Shown one piece after another: positions 34,558-42,949 of a stretch of DNA of 64,000 nucleotides (its first letter is position 1; each line of letters starts with the position of its first letter). The stretch spans positions 434,001 through 498,000 of the forward strand of contig NZ_JAUOTO010000001.1 in NCBI RefSeq assembly GCF_030546645.1, in the 5' to 3' direction. The position numbers were made by a program, and so were the translations under genes. Source of the DNA: Flavitalea plasmicola. Its GTDB lineage: Bacteria; Bacteroidota; Bacteroidia; Chitinophagales; Chitinophagaceae. Below the pieces are notes generated by a model. The model ran no database searches, had not been told where the DNA came from, and saw only the letters and a program-made list of their open reading frames with translations.

Positions 34558-34887
34558 ATGAACATCGAAGGCACACCTCAAACCCACATTCCCGAAAACA
34601 GGGTATCCATCCACCAGCTCGTCAGTAAACTGATCACCAGCCTCCAGCCACTGGCAGTCAAACGCAATAACATTCTATTGAATGACATTCCCAGGGATCT
34701 CTCCGTCTATGCCGACCAGAACACCATTGCCTATGTTTTATCGGAATTGGTGAACAGCGCGGTCAACAGCACGGAGAACGAATGCATCCATATCGAAGCG
34801 GTATTCGACAATGAGCACCGGATGCTGCGCGTGAAGGATCTGCATACGCATATTTATCATACAATGGAGATCACGGGTGATTGCTAG
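34558..34887 (+). CDS. stand-alone degenerate HATPase-like protein (histidine-kinase fragment)
   Basis: This 109-residue protein resembles the start of a histidine-kinase ATPase domain. It has a helix with the partial pattern VSKLITSLQPLAVKRNNILL, then ADQNTIAYVLSELVNSAVNS (N-box region) and IEAVFDNEHRMLRVKD (leading to the G1 box). The N-box Asn aligned to Mg-binding Asn is Ser here, and the G1 box DxG is replaced by DLH. The protein ends before the G2 box. It therefore should not bind ATP normally. Short proteins of this kind occur in Bacteroidota; a regulatory decoy role is speculative. Confidence 0.6.
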   Translation: MNIEGTPQTHIPENRVSIHQLVSKLITSLQPLAVKRNNILLNDIPRDLSVYADQNTIAYVLSELVNSAVNSTENECIHIEAVFDNEHRMLRVKDLHTHIYHTMEITGDC

Positions 34888-34922
34888 TACAAAACTCCTG
34901 GACTCAACCATTGAAATAAATG

Positions 34923-35879
34923 TTACGGCAGCGGTAGCCCATATCGCTTCGCCCCATTACGGATGAACGCATCCGCATTATCACGCCCTTCCGCACATAT
35001 CTGTTCGATAGGCTTACCGAATCTTTTGGTCAAGGGATGCCTGTTGTCCACCACCATCGTCCCTCCCCGGGTATTCACCGTGCGTGTATCCGGCCTCGCC
35101 GTGCAGGAACTATCGCCGAAAGCGCTGACCTTACTGGCATCCGCTACAAAATCCCCTCCGATGCCTCCATGGGATGTGTAAAAGTAACTTTCCTCGTAAT
35201 GATCCACCCGGTGCTGCGTGGATGTATTGCCGAATGACCACCGGGACCCCACATCCGGATTCCTCCTGGCATGGAAGACGATCCTGACATTCTCTATCAG
35301 CGTACCGTCGAGACAGGGCTCCCGGTCCACCGAATCATACAGGCCGAGGAAATAAACGCGGACGATGGGGCTGAGCATACGCGCCAACAGCGTAGCGACA
35401 AGGCCGCCACGGCTATGCCCCACAATGACCACCCGTACCTGGTCCGCGCTCAGCGACTGATGGGCCAGCATGGCGGAATTCACTTGCACGGGTACACGAA
35501 GGGCGCCCTGCTGCGCGGGTAACAGCGAATATTCATCTCCGTAATATTGACGGTAGTATTGGCTTTGTACGCAGGAATTCACGTCAAACATCTCCAGCGC
35601 ATGCGCCGGCTGCACCGTGCCGGCAAGCTGCCGGGGAAAAAGAGCCCGGAGCCGGCTGGTGACAAAATCCAGCGCCTTCTGCAGGATGGGCTCCGAATCC
35701 CGGCCCTGCACCACTTCCGAAGGTCCGTCGAGGAACAGCCTGTCGACGCCCATGGCGCCATACTGGAAATCATGGACAAAGCGGTATACATGACTGTTAC
35801 TCCCATCAGGCTTGCGCCAGGAAGCTGAGCTCGTGCCGTCTATCCCCACGACAATATAAGGCGGAATGGTATTTGCCAT
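34923..35879 (-). CDS. Tle1/DUF2235-like alpha/beta-hydrolase, candidate T6SS phospholipase effector
   Basis: This 318-residue protein shows the DUF2235/Tle1 order of motifs: GIDGT at the N-terminus (family CDGT), the nucleophile elbow GHSRGG with Ser156, GLYDSVD with Asp182 or Asp185, and SHGGIGGD with His237 (family SHxDVGG). No signal peptide or membrane helix is seen, as expected for a T6SS cargo. It is shorter than classic Tle1 effectors. It lies at the left edge of the T6SSiii locus, divergent from tssE (230 bases apart). No adjacent gene is an obvious immunity partner, and a housekeeping lipase is the alternative. Confidence 0.65.
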   Translation of the reverse strand: MANTIPPYIVVGIDGTSSASWRKPDGSNSHVYRFVHDFQYGAMGVDRLFLDGPSEVVQGRDSEPILQKALDFVTSRLRALFPRQLAGTVQPAHALEMFDVNSCVQSQYYRQYYGDEYSLLPAQQGALRVPVQVNSAMLAHQSLSADQVRVVIVGHSRGGLVATLLARMLSPIVRVYFLGLYDSVDREPCLDGTLIENVRIVFHARRNPDVGSRWSFGNTSTQHRVDHYEESYFYTSHGGIGGDFVADASKVSAFGDSSCTARPDTRTVNTRGGTMVVDNRHPLTKRFGKPIEQICAEGRDNADAFIRNGAKRYGLPLP

Positions 35880-36109
35880 GCGATAACAATATATTATTGA
35901 GTGATGTGAACCAGGCGGTCCGGGAAGAGGTGATATCCTAAAGTAGGATTTTTTTCAACACGAATGTCACGTGCATAATTTTTTTTGTCTGGCATTGTTT
36001 TTGTTTCTATTTTCATTCAGGCATTTGCACACATGAATCGGCAAGCTCGTCAAGACAATCTCTTTTGACCCTGGCTTCCAACTTTTCCTCCATCTTTAAA
36101 TACAGGGTC

Positions 36110-36544
36110 ATGCCATCCGGGTTTCTTTCACTTCCATTGCAGCTGGATCTCGTTCCGCAACGCGGTACGCTACAGCTTTGCCAGATCAGGCAATCCATCG
36201 CGCATCATATCCACCTCATTCTCACCACTTCACTGGGTGAATTAGCAAGCAACGAAGCATTCGGCTGCGGCCTCTGGGACGCGGACTTTGATAATCTTTC
36301 CAGCCGCAGTCGTCTGAAAGACGGACTGGTGAAGGCTTTGGAGGACGCCATCAAAAGTCACGAACCCAGGCTGGAGCAGGTGCGGGCGGACCTGCAGCTC
36401 CACCAGGAAGAGATTGCTGCCGCCGGCATGCACCGGCGCATCAAGAACAGGCTGGACATCACCGTTGCTGGGATCATGAAAGGAACCAACGAGCCGGTCG
36501 TTTATAAGGATCATTTCTTTATCAGTCCGCTTTCCTACAATTAA
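36110..36544 (+). CDS. tssE: T6SS baseplate wedge protein TssE (gp25-like)
   Basis: The 144-residue gp25-family protein has RQSIAHHIHLILTTSLGELA, then NEAFGCGLWDADFD (the family's conserved N(P/E)xFGxxLxD-like segment), and a C-terminal IKNRLDITVAGIM. It forms part of the baseplate wedge with TssF and TssG. ATG at 36110 is preferred; a TTG 45 bases earlier gives an atypical extension. It is the first gene of the T6SSiii operon, followed after 12 bases by tssF. The 230 bases upstream hold the divergent promoters, but I cannot pick a clear -7 element. Confidence 0.88.
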   Translation: MPSGFLSLPLQLDLVPQRGTLQLCQIRQSIAHHIHLILTTSLGELASNEAFGCGLWDADFDNLSSRSRLKDGLVKALEDAIKSHEPRLEQVRADLQLHQEEIAAAGMHRRIKNRLDITVAGIMKGTNEPVVYKDHFFISPLSYN

Positions 36545-36556
36545 CGACACCATCAT

Positions 36557-38302
36557 ATGACAGAGTCAAGGGCACACATCAGGGATAGGATGCTGAAGGC
36601 CGCATCGGCTGCATGGGGCTACACGGATAAGATCGCTGCATCCGATTTCGATCCGTTGCTGGCCTTACTGATGGATGTGTATGCCGCTGAGCTGGAAAGG
36701 ATGTCCAATGAGATCGGGATGAGCCGCGAACGGGTATTGCAGAAAATGGTGCAGCTGATGGCGCCCGATGTGCTCACTGCGCCCGTTCCCGCACAGGCCA
36801 TCCTTCACGCGGAAAGCCTGGAAGGCAGCCTGCTGCTGGAATCCAGGGAACAATTCTTCCTTTCCCCCAAGGCATCTTCGGATGAAGACAGCTGGTTCTC
36901 GCCCGCAGGAGATTATTTTATCACGGATGCAGCAGTGAAATACCTGGCTACTGGCGGCAGATTGGTAAACTATCCCAGTCCCGCAGTAAAAGAAACAGGC
37001 GCGCTCCTGTCCTCATCCCTGCCCTCCAATGTCCTCTGGCTGGGCCTTACAGGCAAATCCATCGGGGGCGCCCAATTTTATTTCGAGGTGGACAATGCCG
37101 CCTTCTACCATTATCTCCCGCAGGCGAAGTGGTGGTGCGGCGATCAACAGCTGGACGCAGCACCTGGATTCAACAGTCCTGCCACCGGTGAGAATGAGCT
37201 CTCCTCATGGCTGCAGGCGCCCCACCATATCAGCCGGACAACAACGAGCCTGGCTGAAGAATTTTACCGGAGCCGCTTCATTCACCTGGTGGATGCGCCG
37301 CAAGGCAGCGGCGTATTCCCCGAAAAGTCCATACCCTTCCGCGAACAGATCACCTGGATCAAAATAGTATTCCCGGAAAACATCAACGTGGCCATGCTGC
37401 CGGACCTGCATTGCCAGGTGAATTGTTTCCCCGTGATCAACCGCCGGCTGCATGAGCTGACCTATCGCCTCCGGGACTGGATCAATATCATTCCCCTGCC
37501 GTGCGGGCAGGGACAGCAGTTCTTCGATCTGCATAAGGTGATCGACCAGGACGGAACCCCCTTTCCCTCTGTCCTCCTGCGCAAGGGGGGCGCCGGACGT
37601 TTTGACGAACGGGATGCCAGGGCTGTCACGGAACACCTGCTGCAATTGCTGCGGGATGAGAGCGCAGCTTTCGCCATGTACAACCGGGAATTCATCGCAG
37701 GTGAGATCAAACAGGTCCAGCAGGCGATCCTCCGGCTCAGCCGGCAAATGGAAGAGAGCGCCGTAGCTGCCGACCCCGTCCCTTACCTGGAGATCATGGG
37801 CAGCGAGACTGCAGCTCACCGGCACGTGGTGGTGGAATACTGGACGACGGATGGAGCAACAGCCAACCTTATCAGGAACGGAACGCCATTGATGGCCTAC
37901 AGGAACGGAGGATTGCGGCAGGGCGGCATTTATTTGATGACCCGGACTCAGGGAGGACGGGACCGCCTGCTGCCCCATGAAAGCATCCCCGCCTATAAGA
38001 CCGCCGTCCTCTCGAAGGACAGGATTCTCAGTCCGGAGGACATCCGCCTGTTCTGTATCCGGGAGACTGGCGCCAAAGCCCGGTCGGTGGAAGTGAAGAA
38101 AGGCGTTATGATCGCACAGGGACGCCACGCAGGGTATGTCAAGACTATCGATGTATCTATCTCTCTGGAGGAGCATGAATACGACACGATGAAGGAGAAT
38201 AAGACATTGGACCACTGGCAGCAGCTGCTGCAGCATCGCCTGTCCCAACGGTCCATGGCCTTCATGCCGTTCAGGGTTTTTTTTAATGCAACCAGCAACT
38301 GA
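36557..38302 (+). CDS. tssF: T6SS baseplate subunit TssF (T6SSiii type)
   Basis: This 581-residue protein has the Bacteroidota TssF start pattern: MTESRAHIRDRMLKAASAAW followed by DFDPLLALLMDVYAAELERM and MVQLMAPDVLTAPVPAQAIL. The middle has beta-rich domains, and the end reads QRSMAFMPFRVFFNATSN. It forms the baseplate wedge with TssE and TssG. It overlaps the earliest tssG start by 17 bases; the position between tssE and tssG supports the call. Confidence 0.9.
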   Translation: MTESRAHIRDRMLKAASAAWGYTDKIAASDFDPLLALLMDVYAAELERMSNEIGMSRERVLQKMVQLMAPDVLTAPVPAQAILHAESLEGSLLLESREQFFLSPKASSDEDSWFSPAGDYFITDAAVKYLATGGRLVNYPSPAVKETGALLSSSLPSNVLWLGLTGKSIGGAQFYFEVDNAAFYHYLPQAKWWCGDQQLDAAPGFNSPATGENELSSWLQAPHHISRTTTSLAEEFYRSRFIHLVDAPQGSGVFPEKSIPFREQITWIKIVFPENINVAMLPDLHCQVNCFPVINRRLHELTYRLRDWINIIPLPCGQGQQFFDLHKVIDQDGTPFPSVLLRKGGAGRFDERDARAVTEHLLQLLRDESAAFAMYNREFIAGEIKQVQQAILRLSRQMEESAVAADPVPYLEIMGSETAAHRHVVVEYWTTDGATANLIRNGTPLMAYRNGGLRQGGIYLMTRTQGGRDRLLPHESIPAYKTAVLSKDRILSPEDIRLFCIRETGAKARSVEVKKGVMIAQGRHAGYVKTIDVSISLEEHEYDTMKENKTLDHWQQLLQHRLSQRSMAFMPFRVFFNATSN

Positions 38303-38306
38303 CGCC

Positions 38307-39248
38307 ATGGAACACAAAAAAATACCCGCAGCGCTCTTGTCCCACGCCCGCCACCTGAAGGCGGAAGCCCTGCTGGCACATCTTATTGCAGCAGGCTACC
38401 CGAGAGAAGACCTCTCTGTCGCCACCGGGCAGTTCTTTCAAAGAGCCTACGCCAACGATCTCACCAATGCCAGCTTCCAGGACGACGACTGGCTGAATGG
38501 ACTGGTCCGCATACAGCTGTCGCGGCCGGGGTTTTATGACATGCTGCCCGAAGGTCTTTTCTTTCAGCCCACAGGTGCGGAATACAACAATGCCATGGGA
38601 GTAACGGAAATGGCCGCCCTGCATCGGTGGAACAAGACGAAGGAAAAAGGGATCAGGAATTTTTTTCAGCCCTTCGAGCATGCGGGCTTTTACCAGCTCC
38701 TGCAATTGGAAGAAGAGGAAAGGGCGCTGTTGATGGGATTGGAGAAAGGTATGCTGCACCGCTATTTCCGTGCTTTCTGGAACCTGCCCCCGCAGCTGGA
38801 GGACGCCGCCGCCAGCAGCCTCATTATGCTGATACCCCACGCACATCGTATCGTGGGATGTCTCCCGCTCATGGAACAGTGCCTGCAGTTGCTCCTGGGG
38901 GAAAAGACGGAGATCAGACTGATGCCCCCTGAACCCACCCGCATCGACAGCAGGCTGGAAAGGGGATTGGGGGAACAATCGCTGGGCAATGATACGGTAT
39001 GCGGTAACTCGTTCATGGAAGGCTATCCTGTTTACAGGTATCTCATCGGCCCTTTGCAGCAGGAGAAGATAAGCGCCTTCCTGCCAGGCGGGCGGCGCTA
39101 CATCGTCATCGAGACTTTCAATAGATTTTTTGTGCCCGCGGAAGCAGGTACGGAGACACAAATAGAAATAGACAGAACCACGGCAGGAATGAGATTGGAG
39201 CCAGGCAATGAGCCGCTGCTTGGCTACTCTTCCCTGCTCACGGTGTAA
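38307..39248 (+). CDS. tssG: T6SS baseplate subunit TssG-like (T6SSiii type)
   Basis: A protein of about 313 residues encoded directly after tssF, with the length and position of T6SSiii TssG. Features include EALLAHLIAAGYPREDLSV near the start, repeated aromatic and acidic segments, and a C-terminal beta domain (YIVIETFNRFFVPAEAGTET). ATG at 38307 is 4 bases after the tssF stop. ATG at 38286 would overlap tssF. The family call rests mainly on context and length, since TssG diverges strongly. Confidence 0.8.
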   Translation: MEHKKIPAALLSHARHLKAEALLAHLIAAGYPREDLSVATGQFFQRAYANDLTNASFQDDDWLNGLVRIQLSRPGFYDMLPEGLFFQPTGAEYNNAMGVTEMAALHRWNKTKEKGIRNFFQPFEHAGFYQLLQLEEEERALLMGLEKGMLHRYFRAFWNLPPQLEDAAASSLIMLIPHAHRIVGCLPLMEQCLQLLLGEKTEIRLMPPEPTRIDSRLERGLGEQSLGNDTVCGNSFMEGYPVYRYLIGPLQQEKISAFLPGGRRYIVIETFNRFFVPAEAGTETQIEIDRTTAGMRLEPGNEPLLGYSSLLTV

Positions 39249-39259
39249 AAATAAAATAT

Positions 39260-40135
39260 ATGGCACCAGAAAGATGGTTATACCCTGAAATGGGACGTTG
39301 GATGATACTACTGGGCGTAGGCACCATCGGCCTTTCCGCGCTCATGGGCATGCTCATCGGCAGGATACGGGGAGGCTTCAAGGCCTTCAGCAAACGCACG
39401 ATCTTTTATACGCTGGCCTATGCCGCCTTTTTTGCGGCGGCCGGCTTTGGCATTGGATTGCCCTGGTTCTCTCAGTACCTGCACTACTTCATCTTTTTCC
39501 AGGTCCTTTATACAGGCGCGGGCATACTGCACCTGTACACCATGCGTCGCTGGCTGAAATGGACAGGCCCCGGCGCTTTCTGGCCTGAGTTGCTGCACCT
39601 GCTGGTGATCATGCTGCTGGGGGCGGTGGGAATGATCATGACCTACAGGGTCGTCAACAGGGAAGGCGCGGAGATCGCCATGTCCACCGCAGCGATATTT
39701 TTTATCCTGCCCTACTTTATCTACCAGACTTACCGGCGGGCCGTATCCATTCCTCCGAAGGTCTTCAAAGAATGGCGCTATCCCGTTCACAGCAAGGAGC
39801 CGGACCTGGACGAAAGACAGCTGCGTAACCTGCTTGTCATCAGCTTTGAATTCCAGAAGCAGGTGAGCGACCGCTATTTCACCAACTTTCGCGCCAAGGC
39901 CCCGGCGGACATGGAATTTGGCCAGCTGTTCTACTATTTTATCAACGACTATAATGAAAGACATGGCGATGCCACCATCCGCTATGCCGATCATCAGGGT
40001 GATCTGCATGGATGGATCTTTTACAGGAAGCCCAAGTGGTATCACCTGAACACCCGTTATATCGACACGGAAAAAACCATATTCATCAACCATATCCGGG
40101 AGAACGACGTCATCATTTGCAACCGGGTATCGTGA
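39260..40135 (+). CDS. tssN: T6SSiii membrane-complex protein TssN
   Basis: This 291-residue protein has about five membrane helices in the first 160 residues and a cytoplasmic C-terminal domain. That domain ends with the pattern WYHLNTRYIDTEKTIFINHI and ENDVIICNR, which I recognise as the TssN family ending. T6SSiii loci lack tssJ, tssL and tssM, and TssN, TssO and TssP are thought to form the replacement envelope complex. Its position between tssG and tssK fits known T6SSiii order. Confidence 0.85.
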   Translation: MAPERWLYPEMGRWMILLGVGTIGLSALMGMLIGRIRGGFKAFSKRTIFYTLAYAAFFAAAGFGIGLPWFSQYLHYFIFFQVLYTGAGILHLYTMRRWLKWTGPGAFWPELLHLLVIMLLGAVGMIMTYRVVNREGAEIAMSTAAIFFILPYFIYQTYRRAVSIPPKVFKEWRYPVHSKEPDLDERQLRNLLVISFEFQKQVSDRYFTNFRAKAPADMEFGQLFYYFINDYNERHGDATIRYADHQGDLHGWIFYRKPKWYHLNTRYIDTEKTIFINHIRENDVIICNRVS

Positions 40136-40167
40136 ACATCACCTGATAAATCGCCTGATAAATCTTT

Positions 40168-41352
40168 ATGATACAATCGCCACAAGAAACTTACCTGCCC
40201 GTCAACTGGGCCGACGGCATGAAGATCAACAAGGATCATTTCCGGAGTGACCAGCAGGCATATGGCTGGCAACAGGCCATGCATAGCAGCGCTCTGCTTA
40301 ATGAATACAACTATGGACTCTTCCTGTCCCATCCGTCTTATGATGCAAAGAAACACATTGTCATGACGACGGACAATCAGCAGCAGGTGACGATAAGACT
40401 GCTGGCCTGCCATGCCATCACCCGCGGCGGCCACCTGATCCATATCCGGGAAGGTTCGCTGACGGAGCAGGATGGACTGATGTCTTCATTGCCCGGTCTG
40501 CAGGTGCCTTATGCGCAGCTGGCCGCCAGCGATGCCGAATATTATGTCATGCTGGCCGTCAATCCCTTCAACAGGGTGCCTGTCGGACAGCCCGATGTGG
40601 AAGAGACGCAGCTGCGCCCACCCTTCACGGTGCCGGCCTATAGCCTGCAGCTGGTGGATGTCCGGGATAAAAGGTCGGGAGGCCCCGGCGCTTTCCATCT
40701 GCCGTTGGGTAAGATCAGGATCAGCGAAGGGAAAGTGCTGCCGGATGAAGAATATATCCCCCCTTGCACCAATGCCGGCGCCCACGGCGCACTGGCTGAA
40801 TTTCACGCGGGTCTCGAACAGTTCTTCGGCAGCATGGAATCCTATGTGCTGAGGATCCAGCAGAAGATCGTGCAGAAAAACCAACAGAACGACCTCTCCT
40901 CCATCATCGGGGAGCTCTGCAATGCCATGAGCGTATATCTCTGTGGTGAATATCAGCAGACCCTGCTGGAAAATAAGCTGCAGCCACCCATCCGCATGGT
41001 GACTGGCGCTGCAGGCCTGGCCAGGCTGATGAAGAACAGGCTGGACATCTATACGGGTCCGGCAAAGGACGAGCTGATGAATTATTTCGCCGAATGGTGC
41101 GGGATCACACAAGTGGAGTGGGAGACAGGCCTCACCGGCCTCTGCAATTTCCGCTATGATCACATGAATGCCCGGGAGGCGGTGAGCCAGACGGAACAAT
41201 TTACCCGGCTGGCGCTGCGGCTTTTCCATGCCCTGGCTTCGCTGGAATACATCGGCAGGAAGAGAGAGGCAGGCATTTTCGTGAAAGAACATCTGGTGGT
41301 GCCGGCGGAAGAGCTGCCCGCCGCCCGTCGCAAAAGCTTCCTGGCAGAATAA
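40168..41352 (+). CDS. tssK: T6SS baseplate subunit TssK
   Basis: The 394-residue protein begins with the TssK pattern LPVNWADGMKINKDHFRSDQ (family VxWxEGMFLxPxHF). The shoulder and neck regions are followed by a helical C-terminal domain (about 270-390), including AEWCGITQVEWETGLTGLCN. TssK links the baseplate wedges to the membrane complex. It is shorter than proteobacterial TssK (about 440), as is usual in T6SSiii. It is followed by tssO after 15 bases. Confidence 0.92.
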   Translation: MIQSPQETYLPVNWADGMKINKDHFRSDQQAYGWQQAMHSSALLNEYNYGLFLSHPSYDAKKHIVMTTDNQQQVTIRLLACHAITRGGHLIHIREGSLTEQDGLMSSLPGLQVPYAQLAASDAEYYVMLAVNPFNRVPVGQPDVEETQLRPPFTVPAYSLQLVDVRDKRSGGPGAFHLPLGKIRISEGKVLPDEEYIPPCTNAGAHGALAEFHAGLEQFFGSMESYVLRIQQKIVQKNQQNDLSSIIGELCNAMSVYLCGEYQQTLLENKLQPPIRMVTGAAGLARLMKNRLDIYTGPAKDELMNYFAEWCGITQVEWETGLTGLCNFRYDHMNAREAVSQTEQFTRLALRLFHALASLEYIGRKREAGIFVKEHLVVPAEELPAARRKSFLAE

Positions 41353-41367
41353 TCTAAATCATAATAT

Positions 41368-41898
41368 ATGGCACACATCGTCAACGCAAAAGAGAGAGAC
41401 ACCGCCTTCTGGAAATTCCTGGGCTTCTTCCTGCTCTCCACCCTGCTGGTGGTCAGCGCAATCTATTTCGACACCCGCATCCCTTCCAGGGACAATGCCA
41501 TCATGCGGGAGCAGATCAGCAGCTATAAGACGCAAGCCCTTTCACAGGAGAAATTCGTCCGGAGCATGGACGATGCAAAGGCATTGATCGACTCCCTCAG
41601 CCGGCCCGGGAGCAACAATGTCTACCTCAACCAGCAGATAGCCGCGAAGATCCGCGAGCTGGCACAATTGCAATACAAGGACAGCAGCATGTACAGCCGG
41701 CTCAATAAGAACGTGCTGGACGTATTCTTGCGTTACCAGGAAGCCACCAATAAAGTGGTGAGCATCGGTGATCTTCCCCGGCAACTGGAAGAGTACAAGT
41801 CGAAATACGAGCAGGCGCAGCGTGACCTCGACAATACAAGGCGTGACCTGGATGTGCTGCGCCGCAGCAGCGTCAGCACACAGGGGGCTTCTTTCTGA
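41368..41898 (+). CDS. tssO: T6SSiii protein TssO, single-pass membrane
   Basis: This 176-residue protein has one N-terminal membrane helix (about 15-33, WKFLGFFLLSTLLVVSAIYF). A periplasmic helical stretch and a predicted coiled coil near the C-terminus (about 125-165, LEEYKSKYEQAQRDLDNTRR) follow. Length, topology and position after tssK match TssO of Bacteroidota T6SSiii, a component of the alternative envelope complex. No homologue outside T6SSiii is recognised. Confidence 0.85.
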   Translation: MAHIVNAKERDTAFWKFLGFFLLSTLLVVSAIYFDTRIPSRDNAIMREQISSYKTQALSQEKFVRSMDDAKALIDSLSRPGSNNVYLNQQIAAKIRELAQLQYKDSSMYSRLNKNVLDVFLRYQEATNKVVSIGDLPRQLEEYKSKYEQAQRDLDNTRRDLDVLRRSSVSTQGASF

Positions 41899-41918
41899 AT
41901 CAATGAAATGTCAACAGT

Positions 41919-42947
41919 ATGAACAGGCATATTTTAAATTCGCGGGTGGATGACAGGGCCATCCTCACCATGATCATACCGGCAGTGTTGAGCCTGCTGA
42001 TCATGGCCTGGCGATTCACCAACCACACTTCCTGCTCTCCCTTCACCATTACCGCCCGTGCCAATCGTTATTACACGGGGGAAGTGGTGCGTTTTGAAAG
42101 CAATATCGCCTCTTTCAATACCCTTCGGTGGAACTTCGGCGACAACCAGGGGAATGACACGAAGATCACTTCAGCAGTCCACTCCTATGACGAACCCGGC
42201 GAGTATACGGCTTCATTGACGGTGAATGACGAATGCACGGAATATGTACGGATCGTCATCATTCCCGCACCCCATGTGGAAAATCCCCGGATGGCAGCCA
42301 CCTTCATCTGCCCCCAATCTGCCGAAGTGGGCAAGCCCGTTCAGTTCTCCGACACCACGGGTGGGGCGAGACAATGGGAATGGCGTTTTGGTGAGACAGC
42401 CACCGTGGACGCTACGGCGAAAGATCCGAAATACACCTATACCACGCCGGGCCTGAAGACAGTGACGGTAGTGATCAATAATGACGAGCGGCAGATGGGC
42501 ATCGGCAAGATTTACGTCAACCCCGCGCCGGCGCCACGGCGGAAAGACCGGGCTAATGACAGGCCCATCATCGTCATGCAAAACCGCCCCGCTGCCGGCC
42601 CGGCACAGGCTCAGCAGGATTCGGTGAAGAAGGAAGAGCCGCCGGTGGTGAAAGCCCCTGAGATCAGCGACGCCGGGTTCGAGGTACTGCTGCGGGCGGT
42701 AGCCAACAAACAAAAGACCGCAGACCACTTTTCACCCTATTTCTGCGGCAACCTCAACGTGCAGGCCAATCTCAACGGCCAGATGATGCCTTTTACAGAG
42801 CTGTGCAACAAGTTCAGCTCGTTGAAAAGTGAAAAGAAAATAAAAAAACTGACCATCCAGCTGGTGAAGAATGAAAAGACCAATTGTATCATCGCCCTTT
42901 TTGTGAACCTGAAAGAGAAAGAAGGGCTCTTTAATAAAATTTTCTGA
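41919..42947 (+). CDS. tssP: T6SSiii TssP-like protein with two PKD domains
   Basis: This 342-residue protein has an N-terminal membrane helix (about 12-32). The first PKD domain (about 40-120, LRWNFGDNQGNDTKITSAVH) and a second (about 128-205, WEWRFGETATVDATAKDP) are followed by a Pro/Lys-rich linker (about 207-245) and a compact C-terminal domain (about 250-342, DAGFEVLLRAVANKQKTADH onward). PKD domains in the periplasm and the slot between tssO and clpV fit TssP. The gene symbol is less certain than the architecture. The stop lies 2 bases before clpV. Confidence 0.7.
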   Translation: MNRHILNSRVDDRAILTMIIPAVLSLLIMAWRFTNHTSCSPFTITARANRYYTGEVVRFESNIASFNTLRWNFGDNQGNDTKITSAVHSYDEPGEYTASLTVNDECTEYVRIVIIPAPHVENPRMAATFICPQSAEVGKPVQFSDTTGGARQWEWRFGETATVDATAKDPKYTYTTPGLKTVTVVINNDERQMGIGKIYVNPAPAPRRKDRANDRPIIVMQNRPAAGPAQAQQDSVKKEEPPVVKAPEISDAGFEVLLRAVANKQKTADHFSPYFCGNLNVQANLNGQMMPFTELCNKFSSLKSEKKIKKLTIQLVKNEKTNCIIALFVNLKEKEGLFNKIF

Positions 42948-42949
42948 TC

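Noticed and set aside
35934..35955. Small inverted repeat ATCCTA-AAG-TAGGAT followed by T residues in the tssE upstream region
   Set aside because: Only six base pairs and no plus-strand gene that would need termination there. Too weak to call a terminator.
36031..36066. Short leader-peptide-like frame (ATG to TGA, 11 codons) before tssE
   Set aside because: No regulatory residue pattern and no attenuator hairpin after it; most likely chance.
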